From Lentisphaerota bacterium (GTDB taxonomy: Bacteria > Verrucomicrobiota > Lentisphaeria > Oligosphaerales > Oligosphaeraceae), in the NCBI GenBank assembly GCA_012800565.1, contig JAAZIZ010000466.1, forward strand, positions 1 through 8,224: a stretch of 8,224 nucleotides of DNA. The letters run 5' to 3'. Position numbers and translations under genes: made by a program. This document shows, in pieces, positions 1-5,761 of the stretch. Positions within the stretch are counted from its first letter, which is position 1, and every line of letters starts with the position of its first letter. Under the pieces are notes generated by a model. It did not search any database. It saw only the letters and a list, made by a program, of their open reading frames with translations, and was not told the origin of the DNA.

Positions 1-1
1 C

Positions 2-781
2 AATTATGACAACGAGGTCGCACTGTCAGCCGCTGCCGGTGCCTGCGGGCGCACCCTGCCGGTACTGCTGGATATCGATCCGGAAATGGGGCGCACCGGA
101 GTAGCTTTCGCCGAGGCACCTGCACTGGCCCACCGCATCGCCGCCCTGGAACACCTGCACTTACGCGGTCTGCAATGTTATGCAGGGCATCTGCAGCATC
201 TTCCTGACCGCAACCAGCGCCAGGCAGAATCACAGCGCCTGATGCGCCAGGCCGCTCAAATCTACCGCAGTTTGCAAAGCGACGGGTTGCAGCTGGATAT
301 TTTCACCGGCACCGGCACCGGCACCGCGACTGCAGACCTGGAGATTGCTGAAATCACGGACCTGCAAGTCGGCTCATATTGTGTGTTGGATGCCGAATAT
401 GCAGCCGTGGAAGACCCCCACAATCTCGCGTTCGAGGATTTTCGTCCTGCGCTAACCTTGCTGACCTCGGTGATCAGCACCAACCTTGCCGGGCAGGTCA
501 CAGTTGATGCCGGCCTGAAAGCACTGTATTATACTCCTGCAGCACCGCCCCGGGTAGTCAGCGCCGCACAGCCTCTGCCGGGCTGGCGCTATGACTGGTT
601 CGGGGATGAGCAAGGCAGGCTGTTCTTCTCCGGGCAGGAGGCTCCAGCACTGGGAGAATACTTTGAGCTCTGCCTGCCCCATTGCGATCCTACCATAAAC
701 CTGCATGACAGCATCCAGGTCCATCAGCAGGGACGGGTCATCGAACGGTGGCCTGTCGATTTGCGCGGCCTGGGACAATAG
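2..781 (+). CDS. D-threonine aldolase / D-serine dehydratase family protein, 5'-truncated by window edge
   Basis: The reading frame is open from the first bases (N-Y-D-N-E-V-A-L...) to TAG at 779-781, giving 259 residues. Family members run to about 370-380, so roughly 110-120 N-terminal residues, including the Schiff-base lysine, lie upstream. Seen here: the barrel strand 'LPVLLDIDPEMGRTGV', the 'GLQCYAGHLQH' segment, a glycine/threonine phosphate-binding loop 'FTGTGTGTATAD', 'ITDLQVGSYCVLDAEY', 'VDAGLKAL', and near the end 'LPHCDPTINLHD'. In this fold-type III PLP family the His-x-Cys or His-x-Asp pair binds the divalent metal. Here it reads H-C-D (codons 680-688), the form I associate with D-threonine aldolases rather than the His-x-Cys of eukaryotic D-serine dehydratases. 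The reaction would be cleavage of a D-3-hydroxyamino acid to glycine plus an aldehyde, in the cytoplasm. Family assignment is firm; substrate is inferred. It lies 19 bases upstream of the GH9 gene on the same strand, with no obvious pathway link. Confidence 0.85.
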   Translation, partial: NYDNEVALSAAAGACGRTLPVLLDIDPEMGRTGVAFAEAPALAHRIAALEHLHLRGLQCYAGHLQHLPDRNQRQAESQRLMRQAAQIYRSLQSDGLQLDIFTGTGTGTATADLEIAEITDLQVGSYCVLDAEYAAVEDPHNLAFEDFRPALTLLTSVISTNLAGQVTVDAGLKALYYTPAAPPRVVSAAQPLPGWRYDWFGDEQGRLFFSGQEAPALGEYFELCLPHCDPTINLHDSIQVHQQGRVIERWPVDLRGLGQ

Positions 782-800
782 ACCATAACGGCGCAACGCA

Positions 801-3398
801 ATGTCCATCTCCAGCATCAGGATATCCGCAGTCTCCTGTCTGGTACTGCTGCTGCCCCTCTTCGCGCTTGGGCAGACCAGCCAGCCAGCCCTGGCGGGAC
901 GTCTGGAAGTCAGGCTCCTTGACGACCAGCACCTGGTCCTGGTCGCGATTTACGACCAATATCTGCGGGATTTGCTCAATCAACGCGAAGGTCAGCGCCT
1001 GCAGGCGATAACCGCCAATCCCAAGATCAAGGATTGGTCCAAGGAATTTCATCACACTTATGCTCTGGCCCGGGTGATTGCCGAGCAGCGCCCGCGGATT
1101 GCCGCCCTGCTGCAGCAGTATTCGTCCTACCGGCTGAACGGGCAGCCGCTCAGTTCCGGCGGATATTTTCTCAACTCCACCCGGCAGAGCCGCCTGGGGC
1201 AATCTCCGACAGGGCAGCCGTATCTGACCAACAATGCCGATGTCGCGCATTTTGTCTTCCTCACCTTGCCGCAAGCCCTGACCGTCGGACAGCAGGAACT
1301 GCAGACTCCCACAGGGGAACGCATAAGCTTCACTTACCGCGGCAATGAACATCTCTCGCACTTATATAAATTCAACCAGCTGGGCTTTTCCACCGCGGCA
1401 GGACAGAAATACGCCTATCTGGGAGCCTGGCAGGGAGATGCCGGCGCACTCGACTTGAGCCGGTTTTTCGGGCAGGAATTCCGTCTGCATGAGCAAGAAA
1501 GCGGTAAAGTGGCTTACTGCGGCCGCATCTGCAAACGCGACCATGACGGCATCTGGGAACAAGACCAGGTGCCGTTCTGCGGTGAAATGGTCGCCGAACT
1601 TGATATTTCGCCGTTCAACCAGCCCGGACGTTACTATTTTGTCATTGACGGCATTGGCCGCAGCCGCGACTTTCTCCTCTCCGCCGATACCCTCGGCGAG
1701 GCCTTTTTTATCCATTGCCGCGGGCTGTATCACAAACGCTGCGGCATGGCCAAGGAAGCAGCCTATACCAACTGGCCCGGACCGGCCTGCCACCTGCAGA
1801 CCTACCGCGGAAATTTCCCCCCTAATGCAGCCCATTACCGCAAAAACGACCAGCGCAAACACGGATTCTTTGACTCCAAGGGACAGTCTGTCAGCATCGA
1901 TCACTTCGCTCTGATCCGCCAGAACACTCCACAGCCGCCGGAACTGTTGCCAGGTCTGTCCGGCGGCTGGCACGACGCAGCCGACTACGATCGCCGGCCG
2001 CAGCATTTCCGCGTGGTCAATGACCTGCTTGCAGCTTTCCTGCTGGCCGAAGAGAATTTCAGCGATGCGCAGCTGAATATCCCGGAAAGCGGCAATGGCA
2101 TTCCAGACATCATCGACGAAGCAATCTGGGGCATGCGGCTCTGGCTGCGGGCTCAGCAGCCCAATGGCGGCGTGGGCACCTGGGTGGAATCGACCAGCCA
2201 TCCCAGCTGGTTGGGACACGACCCCGGCCAAGACCCCGGGCGTTTTTACCTCTCTCTGGCTACCCGGGAAAGCAGCCTGGAATACGCTGCCCATGCCTCT
2301 ATGCTGGCGCTGGTGCTGCAGAAGCTCGGGCGCCACGATGACGCGGCACCATACCTGCAGTCCGCCTTGCGAGCCTTCCAGTTTGCCCATGATGAGCAGC
2401 AGAGTATAGAAAGGCAGTACCGCTGGAAGCAGGGCTCAGACGAGAGTATTGTCACCTACCGCGACAATCCTGAACTGCCCCGGCAATATCTGCTCAAGGC
2501 GGGCTTCAATCTGTTCCTGCTGACCGGCAGTCACGATTATCTTCAGGACGTCGAAGATGATCCCCGGCGATATCTGCCTGTCCTGAATGACATCGGCTGG
2601 AAATATTCTCCCTGGCTGTTCGTCGAACTGGCACTGTTCGGGCAGCAGAACCTGCGCCTGCTCAAGCTTACCAGCCAATACGATAAGATCATCCTCAAAC
2701 AAGCCACCGAACTGGTCGAGATGACTGAAGAGAACCATTCCTACCGCCAGCCCTGGCACAGTGCCGGGCACCGCTTTGTCAGTCATACCAGCTGGGGAAC
2801 CTGCCACCCCCTGCGCCAGGCCCAAGTCCTGTTCCTGGCCTGGAAAAATACCGGCAACCGCGCCTTCCTGGATGCCGCTTTCCTGGCCAACGACTGGCAT
2901 AACGGCGGCAATCCACTGGGGCTCAGCCTGACCAGCGGACTGGGATACTGCTATCCAGTGCATTTTCTGGACTTGCCTTCATACACCGATGGCATCGCTG
3001 AATTCGTCCCCGGAATCACCCCCTATAGACATACCTTCGGCATTGCTTACAATGACTACAAGCTTGTGCATGGACTGTTCAAATCACCTCGTTTGGACCA
3101 TAATTTCAGCGGCCAGGCCATCACCCTGCTGCCGCTGCGATGGTCACTGGGGAAAGTACTCGACGAGAAACAGACCAGAACCATCCTGCTGCAGCATTGG
3201 CCAATCTGGCGCCGCAATGTCAATCTCGAAGGTTTGAGTGTACCCGCCAGCGAATTCAGTGTCCACGAGACCATCGCTCCTGCAGCTGCGCTCACCGGCT
3301 GCCTGATGTCACCGGGCTGGCGTCCCGGGCCGGAGCTGCTCGGGCGCCGCCCGGCCGACCGAGTCGAGGACCTGCCCGGTTTTGCCCCCCTGCCCTGA
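801..3398 (+). CDS. Exported glycoside hydrolase family 9 enzyme with N-terminal beta domains
   Basis: The protein has 865 residues. Residues 1-24 form a signal peptide (basic start, hydrophobic core, cleavage after A-L-G before Q25). An unrecognised, probably beta-sandwich region spans about 34-185. An Ig-like domain of the CelD_N type spans about 186-300 ('YKFNQLGF' is a variant of the usual 'VNQ.GY'), followed by 'HKRCG...PACH' (C314, C330, H331). The (alpha/alpha)6 catalytic domain follows: 'GGWHDAADYD' at 388-397 with the two catalytic-type aspartates D392 and D395, 'LNIPESGNGIPDIIDE' at 425-440, 'GGNPLGLSLTSGLG' at 702-715, and 'SEFSVHETIAP' with the likely general acid E823. These are GH9 landmarks, so it probably hydrolyses a beta-linked glucan or related glycan outside the cytoplasm. 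The start is fixed by an in-frame TAA at 786-788, and 801 is the first ATG after it. No clear Shine-Dalgarno precedes it, so translation may be coupled to the upstream gene. The usual Asn before the acid is His822. Cellulase specificity is unproven. Confidence 0.88.
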   Translation: MSISSIRISAVSCLVLLLPLFALGQTSQPALAGRLEVRLLDDQHLVLVAIYDQYLRDLLNQREGQRLQAITANPKIKDWSKEFHHTYALARVIAEQRPRIAALLQQYSSYRLNGQPLSSGGYFLNSTRQSRLGQSPTGQPYLTNNADVAHFVFLTLPQALTVGQQELQTPTGERISFTYRGNEHLSHLYKFNQLGFSTAAGQKYAYLGAWQGDAGALDLSRFFGQEFRLHEQESGKVAYCGRICKRDHDGIWEQDQVPFCGEMVAELDISPFNQPGRYYFVIDGIGRSRDFLLSADTLGEAFFIHCRGLYHKRCGMAKEAAYTNWPGPACHLQTYRGNFPPNAAHYRKNDQRKHGFFDSKGQSVSIDHFALIRQNTPQPPELLPGLSGGWHDAADYDRRPQHFRVVNDLLAAFLLAEENFSDAQLNIPESGNGIPDIIDEAIWGMRLWLRAQQPNGGVGTWVESTSHPSWLGHDPGQDPGRFYLSLATRESSLEYAAHASMLALVLQKLGRHDDAAPYLQSALRAFQFAHDEQQSIERQYRWKQGSDESIVTYRDNPELPRQYLLKAGFNLFLLTGSHDYLQDVEDDPRRYLPVLNDIGWKYSPWLFVELALFGQQNLRLLKLTSQYDKIILKQATELVEMTEENHSYRQPWHSAGHRFVSHTSWGTCHPLRQAQVLFLAWKNTGNRAFLDAAFLANDWHNGGNPLGLSLTSGLGYCYPVHFLDLPSYTDGIAEFVPGITPYRHTFGIAYNDYKLVHGLFKSPRLDHNFSGQAITLLPLRWSLGKVLDEKQTRTILLQHWPIWRRNVNLEGLSVPASEFSVHETIAPAAALTGCLMSPGWRPGPELLGRRPADRVEDLPGFAPLP

Positions 3399-3433
3399 TG
3401 CGCCTGGCCGGCGGGATTCTTTTTCCTCTACGA

Positions 3434-3462
3434 CTGGCAAGATGGCGGAAATGATGTACAAT
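3434..3462 (+). promoter_or_regulatory. Candidate sigma70-type promoter in the gap before the 297-residue protein gene
   Basis: The 115-base gap between the GH9 stop (3398) and the next start (3514) is clearly more AT-rich in its second half than the surrounding coding DNA. It contains CTGGCA (3434-3439, 4 of 6 matches to TTGACA), a 17-base spacer, and TACAAT (3457-3462, 5 of 6 matches to TATAAT). A transcript starting near 3470 would have a leader of roughly 45 bases before the start codon. This would let the four downstream genes be transcribed apart from the aldolase and GH9 genes. It is based on consensus matching by eye; such matches arise by chance in AT-rich gaps, and no operator repeat was seen. 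Confidence 0.35.
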
Positions 3463-3501
3463 AATAATAGTCACGAGAAATTATGCCTTTATCCACCAAA
3501 T

Positions 3502-3507
3502 AAGGAG
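3502..3507 (+). promoter_or_regulatory. Ribosome binding site that sets the start at 3514
   Basis: AAGGAG lies six bases before ATG 3514. The open frame extends upstream to an ATG at 3382, inside the GH9 gene's last codons, but only 3514 has this strong Shine-Dalgarno and places a signal peptide at the N-terminus. Confidence 0.8.
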
Positions 3508-3513
3508 TCCAAA

Positions 3514-4407
3514 ATGCGCATTTTTTCATTAGTATCCGTGCTGCTGGCTTGCTTCCTGCCGGCAGGCTTGCGTTCAGAACCCGCCGACCCCACTGCCCAA
3601 GATCAGCTCGACAACCTCCGCCTGGAATTCCTGCTGACTCCCAAGCGCTGGGCCTGCGCTGAAAGCAGTGTTGTCCTGGAGGAGGAGCAGTCCGATAACC
3701 CGATCCTCCGGCAGCATATCGCTGTCGACCATTATGGCGGCGAGGAAAAGTACCCTATTGGCTGGCCCAGGATGTACTTCGCCGTCAAAGGCGACGAAGG
3801 AAAATGGATGGACTACGACTCTCTGCACTTTCAGATTCAAGTCGAGAGCAGCCGTCCGGACACGCAGAAATTCCCCCTGACCCTGCAAATCGGCAGCCAG
3901 GCCAAAGAGAGATTCTACCTGCCCCTCTACCCGGTGCCGGGAGAGTGGCAAAACATCAGCGTCTCCATGGCCGATGTACCGCCGCCGCAGCAGATTGTCC
4001 ATTTCGGCTTCAATATCAGCGACAGCAATTATCAGCACGGTGAGGTGCTGAATTTCCGCTTCCGGGGCTTTGAACTCCGACGCTCCAGAATGTGCCGAGT
4101 GGACCAGTTGAGAGTGACTGGGCCGGCTATCTACACCGGTCCGGCGCAGCTTAATCTGGAGCTCTGCATCAGCGGTCCGGCGTCAGAAGCTGCCCGTGGC
4201 GTGCCTTTCCAAATCAGCCAGGGCAGCACCATTTTGCGCCTGGAGACTTTGCCGGTGGTCAGAGGCCGCACATCCATGACCATGGATGTCTCGGAGCTGC
4301 ACCTCGCCCCGGGCAGCTACACCTTGACGGCCTTTCCTGGTCTTCCGGAGTTGCAGCAGGACGCAACTTTCACCGTAGTTAAATCACCCTGGGAGAACCA
4401 ACAATGA
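3514..4407 (+). CDS. Exported beta-rich protein of unknown function (possible carbohydrate-binding)
   Basis: I do not recognise this 297-residue protein. It begins with a short basic end and hydrophobic core, MRIFSLVSVLLACFLPAG, typical of an export signal. Cysteine 13 follows 'VLLA', loosely like a lipobox, so it could be a lipoprotein, though a short n-region and the Leu at -2 make that uncertain. Residues about 35-190 alternate charged and hydrophobic strands ('YDSLHFQIQVES', 'FPLTLQIGSQ', 'EWQNISVSMADV', 'VLNFRFRGFELRR'), resembling a jelly-roll of the galactose-binding-like type used by many carbohydrate-binding modules. Residues about 205-290 look like one Ig-like domain ending 'APGSYTLTAFPG...ATFTVVK'. 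No catalytic motif is visible. Its stop overlaps the next start (ATGA at 4404-4407), indicating translational coupling with the CBM9-like protein and a shared process. A role in binding or presenting a glycan is inferred from fold-like pattern and neighbours only. Confidence 0.7.
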   Translation: MRIFSLVSVLLACFLPAGLRSEPADPTAQDQLDNLRLEFLLTPKRWACAESSVVLEEEQSDNPILRQHIAVDHYGGEEKYPIGWPRMYFAVKGDEGKWMDYDSLHFQIQVESSRPDTQKFPLTLQIGSQAKERFYLPLYPVPGEWQNISVSMADVPPPQQIVHFGFNISDSNYQHGEVLNFRFRGFELRRSRMCRVDQLRVTGPAIYTGPAQLNLELCISGPASEAARGVPFQISQGSTILRLETLPVVRGRTSMTMDVSELHLAPGSYTLTAFPGLPELQQDATFTVVKSPWENQQ

Positions 4408-5690
4408 TCAATCCACACCGTTGTCTTGTGCTGCTGCTATGCCTGGCTGCCATAACCGCCAGCGCCCAGACCTTTCAGGTCATCAAGGCCGACCGGAAAC
4501 CAAACATTGACGGCCAGCTCACCGAGGAAGTCTGGCAACAACCGCCAACTATCCGGAATTTCTTCGCTTTGGGTATTGGCGGCAAGCCGGTTCCTGAGAG
4601 GTGCGTGGTCTGGCTGGCTGCTGACAGCGATGCCCTGTATGTCGCGGTCAGATGCCAGGAACCGGCCATGTCGGAACGGGTTCTGAAATACCACAAAAAA
4701 GATGAGCCGGTCTGGCAGGATGACGGCATTGAGATTTTCCTGGACCCCGCCCGCAGCAAGGACAGCTACGCGCAAATCATCGTCAGCTCGGCCGGAGTGA
4801 TTATGGATGGCTACTGCCAGTCCAAAGCGTATGGCTCCCTGGATGTCTCCTGGGACTCCGGTGCCGTGGCCGCAGTACAGACCGGGACGGAGGGTTGGAC
4901 CATGGAGGTATGCATTCCACTCGCCCAACTGCCGGTCACAGACCCGCATGCCGACTGGGGCGTACATATCGCCCGCAATCAGCGCGGACGCAATTCCGAA
5001 CACCTGACCTGCCTGGAAGAACGCATCCAGGGCTTCAACGATCTGGACCGCTTCGCCATCCTGAAAGGCCTGGATTTAAGCAAGCTCACCGTCAGTCCGC
5101 TGAGCATTGACTTCGGCGAATGTCTGCTCGGCCAGAACAACGCCACAATAGTCCTGAAAAACTGGAGTCAGCAAGCTGCCGAAGTCCAGATTGTCAACAG
5201 CTGGGAAGGCAAGCTGTTGCTCTCCCGGCAAACAGTGCAGATTCCGGCTGGCGAGCAGGTCAGCGTGAACTGCCCCTGGCTGCTGCAAGACCAGGATTTA
5301 GACCGCACCCGGGAAATCGCAATTTATCATCAGGGCGAACTGCTCCAGAAGGCAAGCCGGAAAATCACCGTCATCCCGGAAGTGTTCTTCGACAGCCGGC
5401 AGCGGGCATTCTATCATTGTCCCGACCAGCCACTGGTACTGGAGATACCCATCCAGCTGGCCACTGCCAGCCGGACTGACGCCACCCTGAACTGGTCGGT
5501 CAGCAATCTGCAGGGGGAAATCCAAACCCAGGGCCAGTGCGTACTGAAGCAGCCTACCGCCATTATCCGCATCTATTGGTCTTTTGCTCAGGACGGCGAT
5601 TACCTCCTGCAACTGCATCTGCACAAAGATGGGAAAACCCTCGGCCAGGTCAGCCGGCCTATGCGCCTGCTCAGCGGACCCTGGCAGTAA
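4404..5690 (+). CDS. Exported CBM9-like carbohydrate-binding protein with C-terminal Ig-like domains
   Basis: The protein has 428 residues. A signal peptide occupies 1-21 (cleavage after A-S-A, before Q22). Residues about 23-222 match the CBM9-like family: 'KPNIDGQLTEEVWQQ' at the start, 'VVWLAADSDALYVAVRCQEP', 'WQDDGIEIFLDP' at 104-115, 'GWTMEVCIPLAQL' at 164-176, and 'WGVHIARNQRG' from 185. Residues about 226-325 ('VSPLSIDFGECLLGQN' onward) and about 326-423 look like two Ig-like or fibronectin-like beta-sandwiches, the second ending 'DGDYLLQLHLHKDGKTLG'. There is no catalytic domain, so this is probably a binding or scaffold protein outside the cytoplasm. CBM9 domains bind reducing ends or single sugars of xylan and cellulose in known enzymes, but many stand-alone bacterial members are uncharacterised. 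GGGAG at 4391-4395, eight bases before ATG 4404, serves as ribosome binding site, and the start overlaps the preceding stop. Confidence 0.85.
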   Translation: MINPHRCLVLLLCLAAITASAQTFQVIKADRKPNIDGQLTEEVWQQPPTIRNFFALGIGGKPVPERCVVWLAADSDALYVAVRCQEPAMSERVLKYHKKDEPVWQDDGIEIFLDPARSKDSYAQIIVSSAGVIMDGYCQSKAYGSLDVSWDSGAVAAVQTGTEGWTMEVCIPLAQLPVTDPHADWGVHIARNQRGRNSEHLTCLEERIQGFNDLDRFAILKGLDLSKLTVSPLSIDFGECLLGQNNATIVLKNWSQQAAEVQIVNSWEGKLLLSRQTVQIPAGEQVSVNCPWLLQDQDLDRTREIAIYHQGELLQKASRKITVIPEVFFDSRQRAFYHCPDQPLVLEIPIQLATASRTDATLNWSVSNLQGEIQTQGQCVLKQPTAIIRIYWSFAQDGDYLLQLHLHKDGKTLGQVSRPMRLLSGPWQ

Positions 5691-5748
5691 TCAATCGTAA
5701 AAGACCACGGCTATGGTTAAATCTCCAAATTTCAGCCTCAGTAAATAA

Positions 5749-5754
5749 AAGGAA
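5749..5754 (+). promoter_or_regulatory. Ribosome binding site that sets the start at 5762
   Basis: AAGGAA, within AAAAGGAA, lies seven bases before ATG 5762. The frame is open upstream to 5537 inside the CBM9-like gene, but only the 5762 start follows a Shine-Dalgarno and begins with a signal peptide. Confidence 0.7.
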
Positions 5755-5761
5755 CAGCGGT

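Noticed and set aside
305..328. Tandem ACCGGC hexamer, nearly four copies, in the aldolase gene
   Set aside because: It encodes the Gly-Thr repeats of the family's phosphate-binding loop; the repeat follows from the protein motif, so it is not treated as a separate element.
1362..2390. 342-codon open frame on the minus strand inside the GH9 gene
   Set aside because: It lies antisense to the Ig-like and catalytic regions of the GH9 enzyme, with no recognisable protein features.
3339..3353. GC-rich inverted repeat (CGGGC-GCC-GCCCG) near the end of the GH9 gene
   Set aside because: It is inside coding sequence with no T run after it, and is easily explained by GC-rich codons.
3405..3426. Possible terminator after the GH9 gene: CGCC-TGGCC-GGCG followed by a short T run
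   Set aside because: The stem is only four base pairs and is separated from the T run by several bases, so it is too weak to call.
3382..3513. Earlier in-frame starts (3382, 3442, 3451, 3454) for the 297-residue protein
   Set aside because: They would place a polar 26-44 residue extension before the signal peptide and lack the AAGGAG that precedes 3514.
5537..5761. Upstream in-frame start at 5537 for the DUF4091-like protein
   Set aside because: It lies inside the CBM9-like gene and adds 75 low-complexity residues before a clear signal peptide with its own ribosome site.
5691..5761. Gap before the DUF4091-like gene examined for a promoter
   Set aside because: Only a weak TGGTTAAAT match to an extended -10 was found with no convincing -35; nothing beyond the ribosome site is supportable.
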